From Cinclus cinclus (Eukaryota > Chordata > Aves > Passeriformes > Cinclidae), in NCBI RefSeq assembly GCF_963662255.1, contig NC_085050.1, positions 19,591,662 through 19,655,661 on the forward strand: a stretch of 64,000 bases of DNA. The letters are read 5' to 3'. The notes under the pieces are model-generated. The model did no database searches. It was not told the origin of the DNA and saw only the letters and a list, made by a program, of their open reading frames with translations. Of the stretch, positions 37,756 through 49,001 are shown in pieces. The stretch's first letter is position 1; each line of letters opens with the position of its first letter. The position numbers and the translations under genes are program-made.

Positions 37756-38292
37756 CCTGCCTTCATCTAAACCTGTATGGTCTATAGGAAGATTTTAAAT
37801 AAAGTCAAGATAGTGCACTGTTTCACCTTTTCCTACTACTAGCCACTGGAATTGATATGCTAGAAAGAGCATATGCAAGATGTCATGCTGTATTCTGTGC
37901 TTTGGTAAATGAAACAGACCAGGACTTTTTTATTTCTGGCTCTGAAAGCGAGTCCTACAATAGCATTCCTACTTCCAGGGCTAAAATCACTACCCCTTGC
38001 AAATCCAGGTGAACAAACAGAAAGGACAGGCAGACCATATTTTTTTTTACCATCTGAGGTTGGTTTTAATGATTACATTGAAAAAACCTACTCTGTACAA
38101 ATGATGTTCTAGCTTTTCCTATTCTAGCAAAGAGGGATCATGACAGGGAGTAGTCAGGTACACCTTCTTTGACTAAACTACCTGTAGAAGCCTTTGTTAC
38201 TCTTTTCATCCCTTGCCAGGTTCAGTTCCAATTTTGCCTTGGCCTTCCTTTCCCCACTCCTATACAGCAAAGTTCTTTATACACTTCCCAGG

Positions 38293-38330
38293 TCACCTGT
38301 CCTTGTTTCCATCACCTGTCCTTGTTTCCA
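38293..38330. repeat. Perfect 19-bp tandem duplication
   Basis: TCACCTGTCCTTGTTTCCA occurs at 38293-38311 and again, without change, at 38312-38330. A recent replication-slippage product. Confidence 0.95.
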
Positions 38331-39310
38331 CTAGTGGAATGCACTTTAAGCATTTGCTTCTTTCCCTTTAGTTTGACCAGTAGGTCCCTACTCAAACATT
38401 CTGGTCTCTTAACTTCCTTGCCTGATTTCTTTGCTCCTGGGGATTCCCAGCTCTTGCACTTCATGGACTTTATTCTTAAAGATCTGCCAGCTTCGTTCTA
38501 CTCCTTTGTTCCTGAGGACAGTTTCACAGGGAATCTTACTGACAATATCCTTGAAGAGACTGAGGCATTTTTATATGTGTACAATAGATGTACTGACTCC
38601 AGTAATGTCACTTGAGCCTCCAGAAAGTTGAAATGTTTGGAATCACCTGGCAACTTAACTTCTGAATGAACACAAAAAATAGGGGTTGCAGAGTAAAATC
38701 TCACTGATGATATACAGCCATTATGTGATTATGTTGGCAGAGGTTATGGCTTGTGGGAATAAATTAGGATTTTTAATTACATGATTTTTTCCAGCATGAG
38801 ATGCCTGAAGATCATAATATCTGAGTTCATTTTCAACAACTGCATTTCTCATCTGAAAATTAATAATTTCTGGAAAATGTTTTTTAATAATAAATTGTGT
38901 AAGTTTGTTGTGCAGGTAAATACTTGAATTGCATCTGCAAGTAAAACACATGCAGCTTCATGAATATTCCTGTCAGGTGACCACTCAATTTTCAAGTTAT
39001 CATAATTTAGAGTGTTATTAAAAAAAAAACATGCTTCTAATTTTTGAGATCTGTATTAACTAGTCACAACAGGTGTTCTCTGAAAATGTTTACAGACACT
39101 CATCTGTAATATGACAACGTCTAGAAATCCTTTACAAACCTGTATCTATAAGCAAGCACTGTGACTCTTAAATATTCTGTTATCCTGATCCACAACGCCT
39201 TTCTCTAAGTCCTTTTTGCTTTAATAAAATAATTCATGTATTATGAAATATGGCTACATGGATATTTTAGAATATATGGATTTGTCTTTCTGTTAGTAAT
39301 ATCACTGACA

Positions 39311-39327
39311 CTTTGTTCTATGCAAAT
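39311..39327 (+). promoter_or_regulatory. Sox/Oct-like composite motif
   Basis: CTTTGTT (39311-39317), a core Sox-family word, is followed after two bases by a perfect octamer ATGCAAAT (39320-39327). The order and orientation match known Sox2-Oct4 composite sites, whose spacing is usually 0 or 3 bases; 2 bases is less usual. The motif is seen; binding is inference. Confidence 0.3.
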
Positions 39328-39544
39328 GAGATTGGTTCTCATTGAGGGGACAATTTTCCTATAACTGCAAGAGGGGATTACATACTCCTACTGTATTTTC
39401 CTAGATCATCACCACAAAATCAGGCATTGCTAAGGCAGATAAAGGTCCAGACCAAGAAATATCTTAATTGCTTGGCAGGAGTATCTTATTAGCATTCTAT
39501 CATATATTATAGTTCCTATATGAACACGGTATGTTTTTTATAAA

Positions 39545-39633
39545 GTATTTATATTTATATTTATATTTATATTTATATTTATATTTATATTTATATTTAT
39601 ATTTATATTTATATTTACATATATATATATATC
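39545..39633. repeat. (TATATT)n hexanucleotide array with TA tail
   Basis: About twelve TATTTA/ATATTT units in perfect register run into ACATATATATATATAT. Tyrosine/leucine-repeat frames through it are artefacts. Very low duplex stability is expected. Confidence 0.97.
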
Positions 39634-39919
39634 CTTTTGAACCTGATTTTCAATTTTTCCTTAACTGGGGAACAGTCACAAACTTGCAGATGCCTCAGTT
39701 TTCTCATCAGATATGCTCCCAATATACCTACAATTTTGTTAGAATTCCTGAAAGAAGGGATCACTCTCACAGTCCTTACAAATAGCCCAAGGGAAAAAAA
39801 AAAAAACAAAAAAAACCAAACATAGAGAATATATTAATAAAATATAGATAGCAAAGCATTTAGGTTTTGCAAGCGAAGTATGGTATGACCTGGATGGTGA
39901 TGAATAAGTATGTTTTTTC

Positions 39920-39952
39920 AGAGAACAGAACAGAATAGGACAGAACAGAACA
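39920..39952. repeat. Imperfect (ACAGA)n pentamer run
   Basis: AGAACAGAACAGAATAGGACAGAACAGAAC is a short diverged pentanucleotide array. Confidence 0.85.
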
Positions 39953-41751
39953 CTATTTCATCTCCATCTGCCTTCTTAGATAATGTCCAAGTTAAAAATA
40001 TCCAGGAAAATCCGACAACTCTTTATGCTTTTCTGACAGTTGTGTTCTCAGGTCTCACAAAACTATGATGTCACTGCCATAGCTAGTCATGCTAACCACT
40101 GAGTCAGAACCTTACACGTCTGCAAGGGCTGAGTTCAGGGACACAGAGTGAGAAGTTTAAGTCCAATTCTAAGAAAACAAGGAAATAAATGCATAAAAGA
40201 AGTGATGCTGGCTAAATACAGTTAGAGCCAGACAAAGGCATTGCCTTTAACAGCCAGGATTGTCAAGGAAAACACTTCAGTAGAGAAACTTATAGGCCTA
40301 ATTCTGCTTATCAGCTCTGCCATAGTGTGAAAGTAAACAGATGTGAGTTTGACCTTTCTGTTTTAATTAGAGAAGACATCGAATTTTTATTATGTGTCTC
40401 CAGGGTTAGGAATTTTTGCATAGAAGTGTCTGAATGTCTGGGGTCAGAATTATTTTACAGGTTGGCAGCTGCATCTCTTTGAAAGTCAGAGAATGATTCA
40501 CGCAATTAACTAGTTTAAAAAAAAACCAAAACTATCTGAACTGATGAGCTGATTTTCAAACAGAGTGGTTCAGCAGCAAGCCTCAGTTTTCTGTATTTTT
40601 GTTGTTTGGAGGGAGTGTGGGTGTGGGGGTCTGTAAGATTATAATCTGTATGGTACTCACTTTTTCCTTTAAACATCTTTTATTCTTTAATGTTTTTCTA
40701 AATAATGTAACCAACATGCTGCAGCATGTCATGTTAGAATTCTTATGGCATTTAGATTATCACTCTATTCCATATAGTTTGTAGTCTTAATCCAGGTCAT
40801 CTTAATCTTGTCACAGATTTCATCAATTCATTCAAGAGACCATCCATCAGCAATATGAAATCATCTCATCTACACTGCTTTGTTCATCCTCTTCTACAAG
40901 CTATTCTACCTTCTGCTGTTCTACCCTCTGCAACAAGCTATTCATTGATGTAATTTCTCTAGTGAATAGGATAACGATTTTAAGACTCAGAATCTGTGCT
41001 ATTTCTTGCTTTGCCTTTAACTTGCTACATTGTTTTACAAAGCTTTCTTAACTCTTTGTACCTTCTATTTTTTGTCTTGCCTATTAAGACTGTAGACTCT
41101 CATGTAAAAAGATGTTGCCAGAACAAAGTCTTGTTCTCTAGGCATTTTTTTTTCCAATGTAGAAATAATAGCATTAAGTAACATCAGTTCTGAATGGAAG
41201 TCCACTAAAATGGGTGAGAACTTTTATGGTTATTTCAATAGTTATTTCAGCAATAAAATACTGAAAACATGTCTGGAAATTTCACAGTCTTATACTATCT
41301 AGTATCAGAACTGAGAGAGATTTCTTATTTTTCACCATTTTACCAATAAGCATGAAATTCATGACTTTTTTTTTTTCCACTGAAGGTGTGATCCAATAAA
41401 AAGTTTTTAGGGTCTGTGAGTTAGGCAATGGAATTTTTTTTCCTCTAGTGGATCTTAAAAAGAAATAAAATTGCAGTGCTGGTTTTCTTGATGCCTTTAA
41501 AATATTTGCTGTGGTAAAACAATTAAATAATTTGAATGGGAAAATTCTAATAGCTTATTCACACAATGCTAAGCACATCTGTAAAATCCAGTCTCCTTCT
41601 GATCCTCCTACTGGAATGTAGGTCCTCAGCATAGGACTCTGGGTGCATTTGGGATCTAAAACCTAGAGTTTATGCTCAGAATGAAAGACTGACTGTTAGA
41701 AATTATTACTTGGAGAGTGAAGTTACCTTTATATCACAATTTTAGTTCAGC

Positions 41752-41821
41752 TCTTGCATTTTTGAAACAAAGCTTCAAAATTCTTGACATTTTGAAATCT
41801 TGCATTTTTGAAACAAAAGCT
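41752..41821. repeat. 46-bp partial tandem duplication
   Basis: TCTTGCATTTTTGAAACAAA plus a following AGCT/AAGCT occurs at 41752 and again at 41798, so the period is 46 bases and only the first half of the second unit is present. Confidence 0.85.
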
Positions 41822-42499
41822 ACCACAGTTTGATACATACTCTGGAACAGTCTCAGAGGGCAGAAACTGAATTTTTTTTTAGATAAAAGTTCATTCCTTT
41901 CAGGTAAAACTATATATAGGATCTTGTAGCTTACCTAATGCACTAGTTTCTAGCCAACATTCAGTCCTGTATCACAGACTGCTACTCCTAAGCATGGATT
42001 TCCTGAAAGCACATGTTAAGCACCATCTGCTCAGCACACTCTGATTGTATCTGTGAAATGTGTCCTTTAGGAGAAACATACTGTTCCACCTTTTTCAGAG
42101 CTCCAGAAACTCTTAACCAGAAGCTATGCAATGCCTAGCCTGTGCCTGAATTCTAAGCATGCATGGAATCACAGTTGCAGGTCTCAGAGAAACATTCACA
42201 CTGAAATGAAAATCAGCACCTGAGTGTCAGCAAGGGAGAGAGAAAATTCTCTGGTTTCATTTTTGCAGTGGAATGCTCTTCAGAATGCACAGTTATTATT
42301 TGATATACAAGTTGTATTTCCTACCTTTCTCACTTCCTTTTACCCCAGTATCTGTGGCTAAGTTACCAGATATGCAGAACCTGGAAAGAAGAAAGGGATA
42401 AAAAGCCAGGCTTGCAATCAATAAGTAATGGCATGATATGGCAAAAATTGAAGAACTGAGAACTAGTGGGATCCCTCGATCTGCTCCATGAGGTGTCAG

Positions 42500-45185
42500 C
42501 TACAATAAACCATACCTGAAATGTTTCCACACCAATGCACAGAGCATGAGGAACCAACGGTGACTTCAAAGCCAGTCATATATACCAGTCCCAGAGATCT
42601 GACACCATTAGAATAAGTTAAGCCTGGTGGGATGAGTCCTGTGACTGAAGTGCCATGTTGGGCAGTTACAGCCTCTCCAGGATGGACAGACAGGGCAGGC
42701 AAGGCCAGGAGTTGTGTTGTATGCTGTGGAGGGACTGGAATGTTGCTTACATTTGGTGATAGCATGGCTGAGAGCCTTTGGGTAAGGATTAGGGGACAAA
42801 CAAATAATGCAGATGTCATGGTGGGAGTTTACTATGGACTACCTAGCCAGGATGAAGACACTGATAAATTATTCTTCAAGGAACAAAGTGAGATGTCCAA
42901 AACTGCCACCCTTGTCCTTAGAAGGGTCTTCAACTTGCTGGGTGGTAACTGGGAACACCACACAGATGGAACAAACAGATCCAGAAGACTCCTAAAACAC
43001 CTGGATGATAACTTCATGGTAGGGGAGTTGACTGAGAAAGATGTCCTTGATTTATTTATTGCATGGTAACAGAGAGGATCTCAAGGGTGAACTGGTGGCC
43101 ATCTTGGCTACAGCGATCACAAAGCATCAGGATTAAAAACTCTGTTAACAGGGGGGAAAGTGCTAGCAAAACTTCAACCCTGCATATGACACCAGATTTC
43201 AGGCAGCTCAAGGAGTTTGTGAGCTCGGTCCCCTGGGAAAATGCATTTGAGTGTGCTGGGGTCCTCAAGTGCTGGTCACGTTTTAAGCACCATTACACAA
43301 AGAACAGGAATAGGCAATTCCTAAATGTCAGAAGTCAAGTGGTTGAGGCAGAAGACTAGCTTGTCTTTTCAGGAATGCTCCTTTGGAGATAAGGCAGAAA
43401 AGGAAGGTGTATGTATGTCCAGTGGAAGCAATGTGGAGATGTTTCTTGCCACGGTAGGGAGAAAATTCATGTGGAGTTGAAGCTGGCCAGAACTGTGGGG
43501 GACAAAAAAGAAGTTTGTTTAAAATAAGTTAATAGCAAAAGGCAATGCAGAAATAACATTGGCCTGTGCCAGGATCAGGATGGTCATTTCACAAAAAAGA
43601 AAACACACAAGGCACAGATGTTATGGCATTCTTTACCTCTGTCTTCAGCATTGATGACAGGTGAAGGGGATCCCAGTGCTCTAAGCTAAGAGACCATGTC
43701 TGTCAGAATGATAAACAGGTGACCCTGAAGTTGTGACAGATCTGTTGCCCCAGCTGGATCTCTATAATTTAGGAAGTCTGATGAGATTAATCCAAAAATA
43801 CTGAAAGAACCAGATGATGTCATTGCAAAGCCTCTCTTGATAATTTTTGAGTGGTCTCGGGAATCTGCAGAGGTCTTAGTTATCAGGAAGCTAGTTCCAG
43901 TTTTTTTTTGTCCCAGTTTTCAAGAAGGGCAAGAAAGATGACTCTGGACAGGCTTCTCAATCTCACTTCAGTACCTGGTAAAGTTGTGGAGATTATTCTA
44001 GGAGGTACTGAAAAACACCTGAAGGACAATACAGTCATTGGTTACAGCCAGCATGGGTTCATGAGAGGAAAGCTCTGCTTGTCAAACCTAATTCCTTTTT
44101 TATGACAGAGTAAACCACCTAGTTCATCAAGGGAAGTCAATTGATGTTATCTTTCTGGATTTCAATAAAGCTTTTGATGCTGTCTCTGAAGTATCCTTCT
44201 GAATAAAATGTCCAGCACACAGCTGGATAAACACCTCATGGGATGGGTGAGCAACTGGCTCACAGATCAGCCATAAAGGATTATTGTCAATGGGGTGACA
44301 TCAGAGTGGTGACCTGATAGTAATGGGGTTCTGCAGGCCCATCTTAGGCCCTGTACTCTTCAACTCTTCATAAATGACTTGGACACAGGGCTGGAAGATT
44401 TGCTAAGTTTGTGGATGATATTAATTTGGGAGGAGCTGCTGATTTCCTCAGAGATAGAGGTGTCTCACAAAGAGATTTGATTAATTAGAGGGCTGGGCTA
44501 TCACCAAGTTTATAAAGTGCCAGATTCCGCATATGGAACAAGCACTAGTGAATGATAGGCTGGAAATAAACACAGTGGAACGGCACCTGGGGTACTAGTT
44601 GATGGCAATTCAAATATGAGTCAGCAGTGCCCTGGCAGCCAAGAGTCAACTGTACCCTGGGTGACATCAGGCATAGCATGGCCAGTCGGGCATGGCAGAG
44701 GATTGTCCCACTCTGCTATGCACTGGGGCAGAGTATTGAATATTGTGTGCAGTGTTGGCATCACAATATACGAAAGATGTGAATCTCTTACAGAGTGTCT
44801 AAAGGAGAGCTATGAAGATGGTGAAGGGCCTTGAGGGGAAGTCATATGTGGAGTGGCTGAGGTCACTTGGTCTTTTCAGCCTGGAGAAGGAGAGGCTGAT
44901 GGGAAACCTCATTGCAGTCTACAATTTCCTCTCAAGGGAATGTGGAGAAGAGGCACTTTTCTCTCTTGTGCCCAGTGACAGGACTTGAGGGAATGGTATG
45001 AAGCTGTGTCAGAGGAGGTTTATTTTGGATATCAAGGGAATGTTTTCCTCCCAGAGGGTGTTTGGGCATTGAAACAGGCTCCCCAGGGAAGTGGTCACAG
45101 CACCAAGCCCAACAGAAGTCGAAAAGGGTTTGAGCAATGCTTCAGGCAAATGGTGTAATTCTTGTGGCTGTCCTATGCAGGGTTC
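42500..45185 (+). mobile_element. Decayed CR1 LINE spanning ORF2 endonuclease to 3' region
   Basis: This is the largest element in the window. ORF2 landmarks lie in order on the plus strand: an endonuclease start-like KCFHTNAQSMRN at 42519-42554; WWDES at about 42625; LWVRIRGQTNNADVMVGVYY at about 42770; TPDFRQLKEFVSSVPWE at about 43189; the RT block LTSVPGKVVE at about 43960 and SQHGFMRGKLCLSNLI at about 44044; the LDFNKAFDAVS motif at 44155-44187; and a KFVDDINLGG motif at 44405-44434, where Val replaces the usual Ala of the FADD/YADD active site. The 3' ORF2 region runs to about 45185. Frameshifts and stops break it into frames of 62-145 codons. It lacks the 5' part and, unusually, the extreme CR1 3' terminus. 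Confidence 0.93.
42632..44434 (+). pseudogene. Broken CR1 ORF2 (endonuclease/reverse transcriptase)
   Basis: Main broken frames: 42632-43069 (145 codons) carries the back half of the apurinic-type endonuclease domain; 43063-43359 covers the endonuclease-RT linker; 43851-44105 holds the first RT blocks; 44155-44187 has the catalytic KAFD aspartate block; and 44405-44434 has the altered second catalytic box. The intact protein would nick target DNA and reverse-transcribe the element RNA. Multiple frame changes and the missing ORF1 mean it is inactive. Confidence 0.85.
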
Positions 45186-45867
45186 ATGCTTTCACCATTT
45201 TTTACACATTTCTCATTACTTTAAATATCATTTCACTTTATCTAAAAGGCTATTTTAGTTGTGAAAATATTTCACCACCCATACTTTTCTCCTGATTTCT
45301 ATCTCCCACTCCCCATTATATGTTTTTTCCTCTTCAACCCACTCATTTATCATTTGTCCGCTTCCTTGCTTTTCTACTCCATTGTACTGCATTTTGTGTG
45401 TGGGCAACAAGGTAAAATGACAAAATTTCTGATCTCTAAAGAGCCACTTTCACTTTTCCACCTCCACACACACACAAAAAAAGAGAAATATTAACCAGTG
45501 ACACAACAACAACAACCAAAAAAAAGATAAGCTGTCTGTACATCATATCTTCACATTCTGACCTGCTTTGAACTCCATATAGGCAACTTTGGACTCCTCC
45601 AGCTATGGCAAGCACAAAATGTCAGTAAAGTTAGGGACAGCTTTAAAGATGATAAATTGGAGAGTGCATTCTTGCCTTGAAAAAATATGCCATTGAGTTC
45701 AACTAGGAAAAGATACATCCATCTGGTATTTGTCCCTACCTAATCCAATACTGGAAGGAAAATAAAGAAAAATTATATGGAAAGAACTAACATTCAGATG
45801 CACTGAACAGTCCATAGTAGCCATTAATAAGTTTTTTCTCACTCTGGACAGGATTCTAGGATCAATT
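45186..45867. other. Intergenic DNA between CR1 and LTR-like element
   Basis: No gene recognised. A short CA and AAC-rich low-complexity run lies at about 45463-45525. Confidence 0.55.
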
Positions 45868-46470
45868 TTTTAATAAACTTTCCTGTCTCACCATCCAGGA
45901 GCCACTCGGACTGTCACACTTGCACCACCTGAGTGGGGACTGAGGTCCTTTTTCAGTAAGCGTCTCCAATAAGCCAATAGCTGCTCTATTTGACTTCTGC
46001 ACATACCGCTCACACAGTCAGACAAAGCCTCCTTACCAGCTCAACCCTAGGTTTCCCAAAGCAGAATCTCAGTCATCTGGATCCTTAAATTAATTTAATC
46101 ATGGTGTAAGAAACACCATGATAGCTTGAACTGGGTGCCTCCAAGGAGTGTCTCCAAACAAAGGAAATCCTTGGCTTTTATACCCCCACAGTCTGAATTG
46201 TGATAGTCTGGGGTCTTCTAGCTAAGCCCTCGGTTGCTGGCATGTCTCTGAGTATCCCCTGGTCAGGTGTTCCAGGTCCCCTGTCTTTGTTATATTCTTG
46301 GCCTCTTTCCTCAGGGTCTCACCCAGAGCTGAACCTGCAGCTTGTTCTGCAGCTGCACACCAAGCTACAGCACTCAGTGTATTCCTCCAAAAATCAGCCA
46401 AAGGGCTTAAATTTTAACAATGCCCACTCGCCCTATACCCACTGCCTGCCACCACCACCCCCCACCCCCC
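45868..46470 (-). mobile_element. LTR-like element with TATA box and hairpin (minus strand)
   Basis: About 600 bases of mixed composition carry, on the minus strand, GGGTATAAAAGCC (TATAAAAG at 46182-46175) in a clean promoter layout. Some 50-80 bases downstream lies a perfect 10-bp hairpin (arms 46122-46113 and 46107-46098, 5-base loop). The downstream end (45932-45875) matches the fragment at 21575-21650. This order and the second copy suggest an endogenous retroviral LTR. I could not fix the exact TG/CA ends or a target duplication. Confidence 0.55.
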
Positions 46471-47524
46471 AAAAAAACCCCTAAAAGTCTGAAGAGGGAA
46501 GAAAAAGATCTATCTTTCATTCCCATAGTGGATGTATGCCACAGAAAGCATAAAGAGTCTTTTAGAATTATGAGTGGCTGACCTTCTGCGAACTGCTTCT
46601 TTCACTTGTTATTTATAAGTAGCAGATAGCCCCCACAGCTTTCATCATCACAGACACAACCACACATTCATATTTGTCTCTAAATATGTTCTATAACTAT
46701 GTAATCGGCACATAAGTGTAAAGTGCAACTATTATAAAAGACGTAGTAAGCTCTTCCTTTGTCTCATATATTCCCTCTAACCACTTCTAATTCTTGGCAA
46801 ACATATATGTTTCAATGTACTTATTTAAAAATCCTTTCCAAAAGACCCTTCTGTTCTTCTTAGCTAGGACCAGAATGACATGCAGGGAGGAAAAACATGA
46901 CAACACGTTCTTCGCCAACAATTCAAACAGAAGCCAAAAAGTATCTTGCATTAGCACTTAAAGGAGAGACATCTATTTAAAACTGCTGAAACTGATAGAA
47001 GTGCTATTTTATTCCAGTTTCACTTCATAAGGGCCCTGTTTCTTAAAGATCAGTAGTGATGTCTGCACTGTAAAAGTGTCTCTACCTACTCTACCTTACC
47101 ATGTGTCTCATCTATTTCAGCTTAGTATACTATGCAGAATAACATCATTATTGAATGTTATACTAAAAAACTTACAGGCAAAAATGAAATGCACATAAAG
47201 TGTAATGTAAAAAAAATATTTTATTTCTAAATAAAATTATCTTACTAGTCCAATTAAAGAAATGCTTCTAGACCAGCTTTATTAGTAAAATAAAAGGGGG
47301 GAAAAGGAAAGGATTTCCTACTATAAAGAAAATGTTAATCAAAATAATACTATTAAAATTATTATAAACTTGTTTCCTGATTTCTATCTTTTTTTTTCTC
47401 TTCTAGTGCTTACCTTTCCCTGCCTCTCACAATGTTAATATTAATGAATTTTGTCTGATGGAAGCAATATAGTGAGTGAATTTTTAGTATTCCAAGTTCT
47501 TTGAGAGGACTCTGATGTTGAATG

Positions 47525-47673
47525 GCTTTTTCTTTTTCTTTTTCTTTTTCTTTTTCTTTTTCTTTTTCTTTTTCTTTTTCTTTTTCTTTTTCTTTTTCTT
47601 TTTCTTTTTCTTTTTCTTTTTCTTTTTCTTTTTCTTTTTCTTTTCTCTTTTTTCCCTTTTTTTTTTTTTTTGG
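47525..47673. repeat. (TTTTTC)n hexanucleotide array and T-tract
   Basis: About twenty uninterrupted TTTTTC units (47525-47645) are followed by a short mixed pyrimidine run and a T-tract. Lysine/arginine and phenylalanine/serine repeat frames on the two strands are artefacts of the array. Confidence 0.97.
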
Positions 47674-48973
47674 CAGAAAAAGGATTCATTACAGATTAGT
47701 AGAATTTTCAGAGGGAAGAAGTTATATCATCCCTTATTTCTGACATAGTTAAATTCCTCTCGTGTCTCAAAAAACAAGTACTAATATACTTTGGAGTCAG
47801 CCTTCGTAGTGTGTTCCTGTGCCCAGCTGTCCTCCTACTCAGCAGTATGAGAAAAGGTTTTTGGGTTTGTATTTCAGGTCTACAGAAAATTTAGAGAGCT
47901 AGGGTAGTTTTTTGACTCACATACCTCCTCTTGTTAACATACATCAGAAAATATAGTTATTTTACACTAAAGTACATTGTGCTGTTTGCATCATAACTGA
48001 GAGGTCCTTTCTGGCCAAAAGAGAGACCTAAATATTCTTGCTTCTAGAATTTCTCTGCTAGGACTTTGCCGGTGAAGAAGACATTGAAAGTAAAGAGAGC
48101 AGTTTTCTAGTAGGAGTTGTTGAATGAAGAAACAAAAAATATCAGATATTGTTTATCAAGTCACAGGAACAGGAGCTGGACTGTTTTCACTCTCACCCAA
48201 ACAGAGTAAAGCCTGAAGGAAGGAGACAGCATACAGTTACAAAAGAGTCTGGGAAAATGACCATCTGTTAAGGCACTTAGGTCAGATGGTACTGAGGTTA
48301 CATCCACATTGCAGAAATTAAGTCCCTAGGTTGACACCACTATAAGTAAAATTCACCCAAAGCTCTGAACAACTTGATGTAACTTCAAAGATACATTCAG
48401 CTTTGAAGCTGGTTCTGCCCTGAGTGAGGGTTCCCCACTCTGAACCAAATTATTCTGTATTCCATCAAACCTAAATTGTTTTATAATTCTGTGAAGATAA
48501 AACACCCTGCTGAGAGACTTTCAGGATCAATTTGGCAGATGTACAATGCCACACTTTGATGTGTCAAATATATTCAGCTAAGGCTGTAGTTGCTTAAGGG
48601 TCTGTCTTACCATGACCGCTGTGGACACATCCCTTCATTTGTCCAAATGTAGCTGCCCTCTCTATTTCTTTCAAACTGCATCACTTTACACCTGTGTTAA
48701 GACACTTATCCAGGTCTCTTCTTTTTAATCTAGCCTCATGTTGGTTAAGTGCAGACTTCTTGTTAAAATGGTGGCCTCCAGAGAATTTTTCCCTTAGTAA
48801 TGGATCATATATCTATCATAGCTTAGCAGAATCTGTGTATCTGCCTCAAAATATGTTATTAGTTTTAGAACAGTCTAATCTAGCCGCATCTGCAGACAAG
48901 TCTGCAAAATTTGTAAACAAAAAAAAAGAGGTAGAAAAATATTTTTAAGTTATTCCAAAATGACACACAGGAG

Positions 48974-49001
48974 AAAAAAAAAAAAAAAAAAAAAAAAAAA
49001 A
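48974..49001. repeat. Poly(A) run of 28 bases
   Basis: A pure A run followed by CCCC and AAAACC. It could be a retroelement tail, but no body is recognisable upstream. Confidence 0.95.

Larger units (their letters stand above)
37756..42499. other. AT-rich intergenic DNA with small repeats
   Basis: No gene supported. A 148-codon frame at 38169-38615 has no recognisable domain and spans a 19-bp tandem duplication. Includes a Sox/Oct-like composite motif, a hexanucleotide array and a 46-bp partial tandem duplication, listed separately. Confidence 0.5.

Noticed and set aside
38169..38615. 148-codon plus-strand frame
   Set aside because: No recognisable domain; it contains a 19-bp tandem duplication that would break a conserved frame.
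41080..41150. AAGACTGTAGACTCTCATG segment recalling an old sauropsid repeat tail
   Set aside because: Similarity is weak and rests on memory of a short motif.
47441..47748. Lys/Arg-repeat and poly-Phe frames
   Set aside because: Pure translation of the TTTTTC array and T-tract.
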